64,000 bases of DNA from Stieleria maiorica. Its GTDB lineage: Bacteria > Planctomycetota > Planctomycetia > Pirellulales > Pirellulaceae. Shown here piece after piece: positions 55,339 through 63,634 of this stretch. Under the pieces are notes generated by a model that made no database searches, was not told the origin of the DNA, and was given only the letters and a program-made list of their open reading frames with translations. The number at the start of each line of letters is the position of its first letter. The stretch's first letter is position 1. Made by a program: the position numbers and the translations under genes. The stretch spans positions 9,203,615 through 9,267,614 of the forward strand of contig NZ_CP036264.1 in assembly GCF_008035925.1 (NCBI RefSeq), written 5' to 3'.

Positions 55339-56622
55339 ATGTATCAACGTCCACAGCGACGTCCGGGTTTCACACTTGTGGAACTGTTGGTCGTTATCGC
55401 CATCATAGGCATTCTGGTGGGGCTGCTGCTGCCGGCAGTCCAAGCGGCGCGCGAGGCGGCACGCCGGATGAGTTGCAGCAATAACTTTAAGCAGCTCGGA
55501 TTGGCGATCCACAACTATCATTCGGCGTACAAGCAGCTGCCGATTCACGGTGCCGGAACGGGTAGTCCCGATGGCGGCACGGCACCTGGGGGATATGGCA
55601 ATGTGGATCGGACGCGGGACTGGTGGACTAATTACAGCGATGCCAACGCGTGGCGTTTGAGTTGCTTGGTCGGACTGACTCCCTTCATGGAACAGCAAGG
55701 TCTGTGGGATGAAATCAGTAATCCGAGTCGAGTCGATGCGTTGGATCCGAACACTCCGGTCGTTCCACCGTGGCCGCCAATGGGGCCGACCATTCAGTTT
55801 CTTCAGTATCGCCCCTGGGTGACCGAGATCCCGATGTTGCGTTGTCCGAGCGATCCCGGCGTGGGGCTCCCCGCACAGGGACGCAGCAACTACGCGGCTT
55901 GTGGAGGGGATTCGATGTGGTGGGCCGTCCGCGGTCCGACCAACGCGTTGGACGCCGTCGAGTCGCCCGACGGTGAACAGAAGCTGAAGAACCAAAACTA
56001 CGCACGGGAGTCGCTCGCGGCGGACCGAGGCATGTTCGTTCCTCACAAATCAGCGAAGTTTCGCGACGTGCTGGATGGATTGTCCAACACGATCATGATG
56101 GGTGAAATGATCACGTATCTTGGTGACCGGGACAATCGTGGTATTCAGACGAATAACGCCGAAGGCAACCCGCCCGATGACGTTCGCGATAACCCGATGT
56201 GGTGCCAGGAGCAAGGCGACCAGATCGACCCGGATCGTCCTCGATTCTGGCTTGGCAGTCATGCGATTTCCGGCGTCAATGATGCTCGTGGATACAAGTG
56301 GGCGGATTTCCGGCCGCACTTCACGGGGATGTTCACGATTCATGGGCCCAATGCGCCGATCTGTGGCGGCAACAACGCAGGACAAACGGGGATGTTCCCA
56401 CCGTCCAGTCAGCACCAAGGTGGCTGTCACGTCTTGATGGGTGATGGCGCCGTCGTCTTCTTGACCGATTCGATCGAAGCAGGTGACTCCCGCCACCCGA
56501 TGGTTTGGGTCAGTGCGACCAATGTTCAAGCGGTGCCGGGTTCAGAAAGCCCCTATGGGCTGTGGGGGGCATTGGGATCCAGAGCAAACCGAGAAACGAT
56601 TCAAGAACAGCTGAATCAGTAA
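55339..56622 (+). CDS. DUF1559 protein with type IV pilin-like N-terminus
   Basis: 427 aa from the ATG at 55339, preceded by GAGAGA. The N-terminus is a class III/prepilin signal: RRPGFTLVELLVVIAIIGIL with cleavage expected after Gly and methylatable Phe, followed by a long hydrophobic helix. The rest is DUF1559: ARRMSCSNNFKQLGLAIHNYHSAYKQLP, RCPSDPG, GLSNTIMMGE, and HQGGCHVLMGDGAVVFLTDSI. The C-terminal H-X9-DG type motif (MGDGAV) is typical. Such proteins are very numerous in planctomycetes and are believed to be secreted pseudopilin-like proteins; function is unknown. A terminator follows at 56646-56684, then a convergent 66-aa lipoprotein gene. Confidence 0.93.
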   Translation: MYQRPQRRPGFTLVELLVVIAIIGILVGLLLPAVQAAREAARRMSCSNNFKQLGLAIHNYHSAYKQLPIHGAGTGSPDGGTAPGGYGNVDRTRDWWTNYSDANAWRLSCLVGLTPFMEQQGLWDEISNPSRVDALDPNTPVVPPWPPMGPTIQFLQYRPWVTEIPMLRCPSDPGVGLPAQGRSNYAACGGDSMWWAVRGPTNALDAVESPDGEQKLKNQNYARESLAADRGMFVPHKSAKFRDVLDGLSNTIMMGEMITYLGDRDNRGIQTNNAEGNPPDDVRDNPMWCQEQGDQIDPDRPRFWLGSHAISGVNDARGYKWADFRPHFTGMFTIHGPNAPICGGNNAGQTGMFPPSSQHQGGCHVLMGDGAVVFLTDSIEAGDSRHPMVWVSATNVQAVPGSESPYGLWGALGSRANRETIQEQLNQ

Positions 56623-56645
56623 ACTGACGCAGATTCAGAATTGAA

Positions 56646-56684
56646 AAAAGAAACCTCGACTCCGGGAGGAGCCGAGGTCTTTTT
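56646..56684. terminator. Bidirectional terminator
   Basis: Stem ACCTCGACTCC / GGAGCCGAGGT (56653-56663 and 56668-56678, one mismatch, GGGA loop) flanked by an A-run on the left and CTTTTT on the right. It serves the convergent DUF1559 and small lipoprotein genes. Confidence 0.85.
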
Positions 56685-56711
56685 ATGTCTGCTCGTTGGC
56701 AATTCCAACGG

Positions 56712-56912
56712 CTACTTTTTCTTCGCAGGTGTGGTCTTCAGTCCTGCTTCCATCTCGCCGGCAAGTGCCGCTTGGTCCGCCGCTTCCCGAGCCAGATATT
56801 CTTCGACCTCTGACTGCTCCGCACCGGAGATCGCATCTGCCGGAGGTGAGGGGCATCCTGCGAGTGAGAGAAAGAAAACGGCAAGGAAGGATGTTGCGAC
56901 AAGGCTTCTCAT
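56712..56912 (-). CDS. Small acidic lipoprotein near DUF1559
   Basis: 66 aa. Signal segment with lipobox LAGC (cysteine at 20), then a Pro-rich spacer and a charged, Ala/Glu-rich helix (AEQSEVEEYLAREAADQAA) ending KTTPAKKK. It is convergent with the first DUF1559 gene and shares their bidirectional terminator. Two other tiny lipoproteins with the same layout (59 and 60 aa) accompany the other DUF1559 genes here. The EQ-x2-[VI]-x2-Y word is common to the set. No known family was recognised. Confidence 0.75.
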   Translation of the reverse strand: MRSLVATSFLAVFFLSLAGCPSPPADAISGAEQSEVEEYLAREAADQAALAGEMEAGLKTTPAKKK

Positions 56913-57166
56913 TTTGGAGTCCGTGGTGGGGGGACGGTGGGAAATCAGTCCCCAGCATTGTAGCCCATCGGCGTCATCCGAGTAGGAGGACTTTAAGCGT
57001 TCATCCGGACATTACCGATGGGCGTTGGAACGATTCCCCGACGGATTAGACACCCGCTTCCCGATCCGGCGCGACGCACTCTGCCATTGGTCGGTTAGAC
57101 GCTGCCCTGGCGACCGTCTGCTAAACTTGATCACTCCGATCGATCAAGGTTTGCACGTGCTCCGCC

Positions 57167-60100
57167 ATGTCAAGATTTCCCTCTCACCTCCAGCCCCTCT
57201 CTCCCGAATCCGAGGCAAGCTCCACTCGCAGGGGATTCGTGGGAGCGGGGAGCCGATGGCGCGATCTTCGATGGGGGGCGATCACGGTTTGGTTCTCGGC
57301 TTGGGTAATGTTTCTGCTTGCATGGACGACCGGTTGTGGCGGTCCGGGGCCATCCGCGGTGACAGGACCGGAACCGGACCGCGATCACGTGGAAGTGGAT
57401 TCCAAGCCGTCTCGCGAGTCACCTTCACCGCAGGCGAGTCTGGCCAGGATCCGCCGTTTGATCGCGTCAGGTGATGCATCGGCGGCGATGCGGGCGGTCC
57501 AGGCACACCTGTTGCGCTACCCCGACGATGCCGGTGCGATGGTCTTGGCATCGGGTGTGTTGAACGGTCAGGGACGGGTGGACGAGGCGGTCACGATGTT
57601 GGATTCGGCCGCCCGGTTGTCGGCCGAGGAGGGTTGGAAATGGCGGCAGCGCGCCGCGTCGATGCTGACCCGTGCGCAGCGCTGGCAGGAGGCGATCGAT
57701 CGCTTGGAATCGTTGCTCGAGGAGCGTGGCGAGTTGGATGACGTTCGCCATGAACTGGTTGCGATTTTGAATCGACGTGGATTCCGTTTCGACGCCAATG
57801 AACATGTTCGCAAGCTGTGTCGACAAGGGAGAGCCAGCGCGGACGAATTACGCGGGTTGATGTTTCCCGCGCGATCGTTTGCCGGTCTGACCGAGAAACC
57901 GAGCGTGGAGGACGTGGAACGAAATCGAACCCTCGGCGAGTTGAACGTCGCACGTGCGATGTACGGCGAAGGCGATGTGAAAGACGCGTCGCGGGTGTTG
58001 GAAACGAGTCGATTGGTTGCCCAACGACATCCCGAGGCGATGGCGTTTTATGGGCAAATGCTGATCGAATCGCAGCGGTACGAGGTGTTCGACGATTGGT
58101 TGGGGAGGGTGCCGCCGGAATCACAACGCTATCCGGGATATTGGATGGCGCTGGGCGGTTGGGCGATGCGGCAGCGCGAGTTCGACCGGGCCGTGGGGCA
58201 GTTTGCCGAAGCGGTGTTGCGCGAACCGGGCGACCTGGCGACCACCGACCGGATCCGCCAGGCGTTGTCGGCCGGCGGTCACCGGTCAGAGTCCGAACGG
58301 TTTCGCGCCCGCGGCGTGTTGATCGATCGGTCGAGGACGATCACCCGGCAACTTTTTTCCGGGGCCGCATTCGATCCCGCTGCGATCGACGAACTTTCAC
58401 GATTGCTGACCGATGCGGGCCGGCCGCTGGAAGCGCTGGCCTGGTATCGCATCGCGCTGATGAAGATGGGATCGCCGGCCGGTGCGGTGCGGCAACTCGA
58501 TCAAGCGCTTGCGATGGCCGAGCAGGACGGCTTCGAACGCGACAATCGGCAGAAGGTTTTGTGCGGCATCGACGTCACGCGGTTTCCCAGTGACGTTCGG
58601 ATTGCCGACTTCAGGCGAACGGACGCGACGATCAATGATCAGCCGGCGGAACAACCCCGTGACGCGGCGGTCGAGCCGGCGTTTGCCGACATCGCGCCGC
58701 AAGTCGGTTTGGAGTTCACGTACTACAACGCCCCGACGCAGCGACGACGCGAGTTTCGGTTGCATGAACAATTGGGGGCAGGAGTGGCGTGCATCGATTA
58801 TGACTTGGACGGTCACGTCGACATTTATCTGGGGCAAGCCTCCGCTGATCCGCCGGAGGGTCTTGGGACGCGTCCGAATCTGTTGGCTCGCTCGTTGGGA
58901 GATCGTTTGATCGCTGTGACTGAGTTTGCAAACTGCGATGATCGGGGTTTCACGTTTGGCATCACGGCGGGGGACTGGAACCAAGACGGTTTCCCCGATT
59001 TGGTGGTCGGCAATCTGATGCAAAACACATTGTTGATCAACCAAGGCGACGGAACATTCGCCGAGCAATCGGGCGATCACGTTTGGCAACAACCGCGATT
59101 CACGACCAGTCTGGCGATGGGTGACGTCGATGGCGATGCGTTGCCGGATCTGGTCGAAGTCAACTACGTCGACGATCCGCGGGTCTATGATCCGATCCGA
59201 TACAACCCCGACGGAACACCGGTTCGGCTGCCGGCGCCCCTGGACTTTCGTCCCTCTCATGACCGATTATTCCTGTCCGTCGGCGATGGTTCGCTGGCCG
59301 GACAATCGATCGACGGCGACGGGCAAGTCGCACCGGCGACGGGTTTGGGCGTCGTGCTGACCGATTTAGACGGTGACCGGCGAAACGAGATCTTCGTCGC
59401 CAACGATCGTTTGGCCAACCATTTGTGGCAGCGCGCCGTCGCGGGGGCCGACGAGGATGGTCAGTGGCAAAACATGGCCGCCGTGCGTGGCGTGGCGTTC
59501 GGTGCCAACGGGACTCCGCAGGGATGCATGGGCATCGCCGTCGCGGATTTCGACTTCAACGGACGACCGGATTTGCATGTGACCAATTTCGAAAAGGAAT
59601 GGAACAATCAATACATGCAGGACCAGGTCGGGGTCTTCGACGACATGGTGGTCGCCTCCGGTTTGGACCAACCGACCTACGAGCGGCTCGGTTTCGGCGT
59701 GCAGGCACTGGACTATGACAACAACGGCGGCGAAGACCTGGTGATCGGAAACGGGCACGTCGAAGATTATTCGCGTGAAGGTCGTGCGTTTCGGATGCCG
59801 ACGATGGTGTTTTCCAGCGAGCAGTCGCGATTCGTCGCCAAGGAAGTGGGCGGAGATCCCGCGTATTGGCAGTCGGGACACCTTTCGCGAGCCCTTGCCA
59901 CTTGCGACTGGAACAATGACGGGCGCGTCGATTTTGTGGTGTCCGACTTGTTGGAACCGGTCGCGCTGCTGGAAAACCGGACGCCGACGCCGTATCACTG
60001 GTTGCAGATCCAGCTGGTCGGCACGACCGCCGAACGCGATGCGATCGGTGCGTCCATTCAACTGTCCATGGGCGATCGGAGTTTGACCAAAGTTGTCTCG

Positions 60101-60286
60101 TCCGGTGACGGATACATGTGCCGCAATCAGCCCTTGGTCTGTTGCGGGCTCGGCGAACACCAAGTCGTGACCCAGCTGGAGGTCCATTGGCCCGACGGCG
60201 TTGTCCAGCGGTTTGAAAATGTGGCAGTGGATCGTCGTCTGGTGATCGTCCAGTCGCATGGGGATCTGTTCGAGTTGGCGCGGTAG
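57167..60286 (+). CDS. TPR plus VCBS/FG-GAP repeat protein with UnbV (ASPIC) C-terminus
   Basis: 1039 aa. A polar N-terminal stretch of about 35 residues is followed by a hydrophobic segment ending WTTGCGG, which could be a membrane anchor or weak lipobox. Residues about 95-440 contain TPR-like helices (ARIRRLIASGDASAAMRAV; YWMALGGWAMRQREFDRAVGQ). From about 500 come VCBS/FG-GAP blades (CIDYDLDGHVDIYLGQ; GDWNQDGFPDLVVGN; GDVDGDALPDLVEV; ADFDFNGRPDLHVTN) with calcium-type DxDxDG loops. The C-terminus (IGASIQLSMGDRSLTKVV ... VHWPDGVVQRF) is the ASPIC/UnbV module. This matches CRTAC1-type planctomycete proteins, probably extracellular. Its first residues (HLQPLSPE) derive from a dispersed repeat-like sequence. 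Confidence 0.88.
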   Translation: MSRFPSHLQPLSPESEASSTRRGFVGAGSRWRDLRWGAITVWFSAWVMFLLAWTTGCGGPGPSAVTGPEPDRDHVEVDSKPSRESPSPQASLARIRRLIASGDASAAMRAVQAHLLRYPDDAGAMVLASGVLNGQGRVDEAVTMLDSAARLSAEEGWKWRQRAASMLTRAQRWQEAIDRLESLLEERGELDDVRHELVAILNRRGFRFDANEHVRKLCRQGRASADELRGLMFPARSFAGLTEKPSVEDVERNRTLGELNVARAMYGEGDVKDASRVLETSRLVAQRHPEAMAFYGQMLIESQRYEVFDDWLGRVPPESQRYPGYWMALGGWAMRQREFDRAVGQFAEAVLREPGDLATTDRIRQALSAGGHRSESERFRARGVLIDRSRTITRQLFSGAAFDPAAIDELSRLLTDAGRPLEALAWYRIALMKMGSPAGAVRQLDQALAMAEQDGFERDNRQKVLCGIDVTRFPSDVRIADFRRTDATINDQPAEQPRDAAVEPAFADIAPQVGLEFTYYNAPTQRRREFRLHEQLGAGVACIDYDLDGHVDIYLGQASADPPEGLGTRPNLLARSLGDRLIAVTEFANCDDRGFTFGITAGDWNQDGFPDLVVGNLMQNTLLINQGDGTFAEQSGDHVWQQPRFTTSLAMGDVDGDALPDLVEVNYVDDPRVYDPIRYNPDGTPVRLPAPLDFRPSHDRLFLSVGDGSLAGQSIDGDGQVAPATGLGVVLTDLDGDRRNEIFVANDRLANHLWQRAVAGADEDGQWQNMAAVRGVAFGANGTPQGCMGIAVADFDFNGRPDLHVTNFEKEWNNQYMQDQVGVFDDMVVASGLDQPTYERLGFGVQALDYDNNGGEDLVIGNGHVEDYSREGRAFRMPTMVFSSEQSRFVAKEVGGDPAYWQSGHLSRALATCDWNNDGRVDFVVSDLLEPVALLENRTPTPYHWLQIQLVGTTAERDAIGASIQLSMGDRSLTKVVSSGDGYMCRNQPLVCCGLGEHQVVTQLEVHWPDGVVQRFENVAVDRRLVIVQSHGDLFELAR

Positions 60287-60548
60287 CGGGGCGCGGCAGG
60301 GCGTCGGCACGGGGGAAGGTGAGGGCGTAGTCAGAAAGAGGGGGTGGTTTCTGGTCCTTGGTGGGGTGTGTTCGCACTAGCCACGCCCATCCGGACAAAC
60401 GGGGGATAAAAATGTTGCATCGCGTTGGCGATTGTTGGACACTGATTCTGGAGCTTGGTATCTTTGAACTGTGTTAATCCGCTCTGTCGGAGTCGGATTT
60501 GCCCTTAGGTCTCATGCCTTTTCCATTCTTCGTTTTGAGAGATTTCTT

Positions 60549-61835
60549 ATGAACCGACGTGGACAGCGGCGCCAGGGTTTCACACTTGTGGAACTGTTGG
60601 TCGTCATCGCCATCATTGGCATTCTGGTGGGGCTGCTATTGCCGGCAGTCCAAGCGGCGCGCGAGGCGGCGCGGCGGATGAGTTGCAGTAACAATTTCAA
60701 GCAGATCGGGATTGCAATTCACAACTATCACGCTGCTTACAAGCAGCTACCCGTTCAGGGTGCTGGGACCGACAGTCCCGACGGCGGCAATGCCAACCAA
60801 GGGACGGCCAACCACACGCGCGACTGGTGGACCGGTTACGGTGACGCCAACGCATGGCGTTTGAGTGCTTTGGTCGGGTTGACTCCGTTCATGGAGCAGC
60901 AAGCGATTTGGAACGAGATTAGCCAACCGAACCGAATCAATGCCAATGATCCGACAACGCCTTACGCGATCCCGTGGCCACCGATGGGACCGGCGCCGCA
61001 CCTGAATCGCTACCGACCTTGGGTCACCGAAATCCCGACGCTTCGCTGTCCCAGCGATCCGGGGGTCGGCCTGCCGGCACTGGGGCGGACCAACTACGGA
61101 GCTTGCATGGGAGATTCGATCCACTGGGCCGTTCGCGGTCCGATCGACTTTGACCGTGGCGCGAGTCGTTCCGATTATTGGGTGCCCAAATCGACCAGCG
61201 GGCAAGCACGGAACTCTCTGGCCTGTGACCGGGGGGCGTTTGTGCCGCACAAGGATTCCAAGTTCCGTGACATCTTGGATGGCCTTTCCAACACGATCAT
61301 GATGGGTGAGATCATCACCGATTTGCAGGACCGAGACATCCGCGGCCGGCAAACGCGAAATGCGAACTTGGCCGGTAACAACAACTCGGTCATCTTGCAG
61401 AATCCCAAGTGGTGTGAAGATCAGGGACAGATCGATCCGGATCGTCCACGATTCTGGGATCCGTCGGCCCCGGTCGACACCGGTGCCGCCAACGGTCGCG
61501 GTTATCGTTGGGCGGACTTCCGGATCATGTTCTCGGGAATGTCAACGATCTTGCCACCGAACTCGGAGATTTGCGGCATCAACAACACCGGCAACACCAT
61601 GGTGGCCTCGGCATCGAGTCGTCACCAAGGCGGTGCCCACGTGCTGATGGGTGACGGAGCGGTGATCTTCATGACCGACTCGATCGAAGCCGGCAATTCC
61701 CGAAACCCGATGGTGTTTATCAACGGGGCGCCGGCCACCAACAATGTGCCCGGTGCGCAAAGTCCTTATGGGCTGTGGGGCGCCTTGGGAACGCGTGCCA
61801 GCAGCGAAACGATCGAAGAGCAACTCAATCAGTAG
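60549..61835 (+). CDS. DUF1559 protein with type IV pilin-like N-terminus
   Basis: 428 aa from the ATG at 60549. The prepilin signal RRQGFTLVELLVVIAIIGIL, the ARRMSCSNNFKQIGIAIHNYHAAYKQLP block, RCPSDPG, GLSNTIMMGE and HQGGAHVLMGDGAVIFMTDSI are all present, and the protein aligns with the 55.3-kb copy over its whole length. The first 130 bases of the two genes differ at only a few sites, suggesting recent duplication or gene conversion. Transcription ends at a strong hairpin at 61862-61901, shared with a convergent lipoprotein gene. Confidence 0.93.
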   Translation: MNRRGQRRQGFTLVELLVVIAIIGILVGLLLPAVQAAREAARRMSCSNNFKQIGIAIHNYHAAYKQLPVQGAGTDSPDGGNANQGTANHTRDWWTGYGDANAWRLSALVGLTPFMEQQAIWNEISQPNRINANDPTTPYAIPWPPMGPAPHLNRYRPWVTEIPTLRCPSDPGVGLPALGRTNYGACMGDSIHWAVRGPIDFDRGASRSDYWVPKSTSGQARNSLACDRGAFVPHKDSKFRDILDGLSNTIMMGEIITDLQDRDIRGRQTRNANLAGNNNSVILQNPKWCEDQGQIDPDRPRFWDPSAPVDTGAANGRGYRWADFRIMFSGMSTILPPNSEICGINNTGNTMVASASSRHQGGAHVLMGDGAVIFMTDSIEAGNSRNPMVFINGAPATNNVPGAQSPYGLWGALGTRASSETIEEQLNQ

Positions 61836-61861
61836 CTCGCACGAGATCGTCTGACAGTCAA

Positions 61862-61901
61862 AAAAGAAACTCGGCTTCGCACTGCGAAGCCGAGTTTTTT
61901 G
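61862..61901. terminator. Bidirectional terminator with 14-bp perfect stem
   Basis: AAACTCGGCTTCGC and GCGAAGCCGAGTTT (61868-61881, 61885-61898) around ACT, with an A-run before and a T-run after. It lies between the convergent DUF1559 and 59-aa lipoprotein genes. Confidence 0.95.
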
Positions 61902-62044
61902 TGTTTCACCCGCTCGGTGATGAAAGCCGGACTGGCAACGGCTGGTCTGACGGAGTTGATCTGCGGTCCGTTGGAGGGCGTTCATTGGAGGACGTCTATC
62001 AGAAGGCGCCCATCACGAGATTCCAGCCGCGGATTCCGATGCCG

Positions 62045-62224
62045 CTATTTCGTTTCCTCGAAGTCCTCATTCATCGCTGCTTCTTCGGCAGCGATGGCAG
62101 CCTCATACGCTTCGATGTCCGATTGCTCGGCGTTTTCCGTGACGCTGCCGCCTTGGTTCCCGCCGCAACCGACCAGACACACGGCTACCGCGAACGTGAA
62201 CACCAAACCCAATGATTTGAACAT
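62045..62224 (-). CDS. Small acidic lipoprotein (59 aa)
   Basis: Read directly from the minus strand: MFKSLGLVFTFAVAVCLVGC, then GGNQGGSVTENAEQSDIEAY and an Ala/Glu-rich end (EEAAMNEDFEETK). The lipobox LVGC with Cys20 is canonical, so this is a lipid-anchored small protein. It is convergent with the second DUF1559 gene, as the 66-aa protein is with the first. The AEQSDIEAY word matches AEQSEVEEY of that protein. It diverges from a LysR-type gene 97 bases away. No known family was recognised. Confidence 0.72.
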   Translation of the reverse strand: MFKSLGLVFTFAVAVCLVGCGGNQGGSVTENAEQSDIEAYEAAIAAEEAAMNEDFEETK

Positions 62225-62321
62225 AATTCAACCTTGCTGAATGTTTTGTTTCTGCACCGAACACAAACCAACAGTATACAAGGTCGGCCGGTGACGATCG
62301 AGTCCCGGGGTGGGGGACAGA

Positions 62322-63266
62322 ATGAATTCCAAACGCCGGTATTTCAAGCAGGTCCGCATCGCACAGTTCCGGGCGATGCTTGAATTGGCACGCGGCAAGG
62401 GCTTTGCCGCGGCGGCCGAAGCACTGGACTTGGCGACCCCGTCGGTGTGGCAGCAAGTTCGTGCCTTGGAGCAAGAACTGGGTGTGGCGCTGATCGAAGT
62501 CGAACGCCAAAAGGTCACGTTGACCGAGCACGGTCGCCTGTTGGTCGAACTGGCCGAACCGGTCGTGCACGGTTTTGACGGATTGTTGGAAGAGTTTAAT
62601 TTGCAGGCCCAGGCGATCCCGCAACGGTTGTCAGTCGCCTCGCCGGCAAACATCTTGATCAATGAACTTCCCGCACCGATCTTGCAATACTGCGAGCAGC
62701 ACGGCGACGTCGAATTGAGTCTGGTGGATGTGGTTTCCAATGAAGCTCGATCACTACTCGAACGCGGCGAAGTGGATCTCGCGGTTGCCGGGCAACTGGA
62801 GGCATCGTTCCCGTCGACTTTGTGCGCCGACCCGATCACGTCATTCCCCTTTGTCCTGGTCGGACCCGAAGGTCACCCGATCTTTGACTACAAACGAATC
62901 ACGCCCAAAACGCTGGTGCGGTTTCCGCTGGTCATGTCCAGCGTCGGGACCAATACCCGGACGCGGGTCGACCAAGTGTTTGCCGACGCCGGGTTGATGG
63001 ATCAGCGGCGGATCGTGTGTGAAACCAGCACCAAGAATCTGGCGATGCAGTTTGTCCAACTCGGATTTGGGCTGGCGATCGCGCCGATCAGCCCGCGTTG
63101 GGGCGTGAAGTCCAATCCGCCCATCGGCAAACGCCAAAAGCTGTGCTCGCGGGATCTGTCGGGCCTGTTCGGACACGAGCAGATTGTGATCCTGCGACGA
63201 CGACATCGGCGCGAGCCGGAGCACCAGAAAGCGTTCCGTGAAATCGTGATCCGTAGTGTCCATTAG
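62322..63266 (+). CDS. LysR-family transcriptional regulator
   Basis: 314 aa from the ATG at 62322, preceded by GGGGGA. The N-terminal winged helix-turn-helix (about 10-70) reads FRAMLELARGKGFAAAAEALDLATPSVWQQVRALEQELGV, split here by domain convention, followed by LTEHGRLL. The C-terminal periplasmic-binding-like effector domain (about 90-300) includes LSVASPANILINELPAPILQY, GEVDLAVAGQ and GFGLAIAPISP. It diverges from the 59-aa lipoprotein gene and precedes the third lipoprotein and DUF1559 pair. Target genes and ligand are unknown; the neighbouring lipoprotein gene is an obvious candidate target. Confidence 0.9.
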   Translation: MNSKRRYFKQVRIAQFRAMLELARGKGFAAAAEALDLATPSVWQQVRALEQELGVALIEVERQKVTLTEHGRLLVELAEPVVHGFDGLLEEFNLQAQAIPQRLSVASPANILINELPAPILQYCEQHGDVELSLVDVVSNEARSLLERGEVDLAVAGQLEASFPSTLCADPITSFPFVLVGPEGHPIFDYKRITPKTLVRFPLVMSSVGTNTRTRVDQVFADAGLMDQRRIVCETSTKNLAMQFVQLGFGLAIAPISPRWGVKSNPPIGKRQKLCSRDLSGLFGHEQIVILRRRHRREPEHQKAFREIVIRSVH

Positions 63267-63380
63267 GCGTCACCTAATCGGCTTTAGGAATATTGTTTGT
63301 CTTCAAAGTTGTTTGCGGCCGCTGAACCGCCGACAATCGAAGTCGACCCTCTCTGTTCCTACTCGCCTGCGGAAGCACTG

Positions 63381-63563
63381 ATGCGATTCTTTCGAGACAG
63401 CTTTTTCATTGTATTGTTCGGTTTCCCTTTCGTCAGCGCCGGCGGATGCGGTGGCAGTAACGAGCCGACGATGGCTCCCCGCACCGAAGAGCAGATCCAG
63501 GCCTACAAGGAAGATGTCTACGCGGCCGAGGAAGCGGACTCCGCCGCGGCGGAGGAGGAATGA
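63381..63563 (+). CDS. Small acidic lipoprotein-like protein (60 aa)
   Basis: 60 aa from the ATG at 63381 with GGAAG upstream. Hydrophobic leader (FFIVLFGFPFVSA) ending at AGGC, a weaker lipobox, then GGSNEPTMAPRTEEQIQAYKED, and an acidic Ala/Glu end (AAEEADSAAAEEE). The EEQIQAY word corresponds to EQSEVEEY and EQSDIEAY in the other two. Unlike those, it is upstream of and in the same direction as its DUF1559 gene, with a hairpin between. Confidence 0.7.
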   Translation: MRFFRDSFFIVLFGFPFVSAGGCGGSNEPTMAPRTEEQIQAYKEDVYAAEEADSAAAEEE

Positions 63564-63580
63564 AGGTCGATTGATCTGGT

Positions 63581-63613
63581 GGTGAGTTGTTTCGTCACTC
63601 ACCCTCTTTTTTC
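63581..63613 (+). terminator. Possible terminator or attenuator between lipoprotein and DUF1559 genes
   Basis: GGTGAGT (63581-63587) and ACTCACC (63597-63603) pair around a 9-nt loop, followed by CTCTTTTTTC. It precedes the third DUF1559 start by about 20 nt. Confidence 0.5.
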
Positions 63614-63634
63614 TATTCGTCGAGGAATGTTCTT

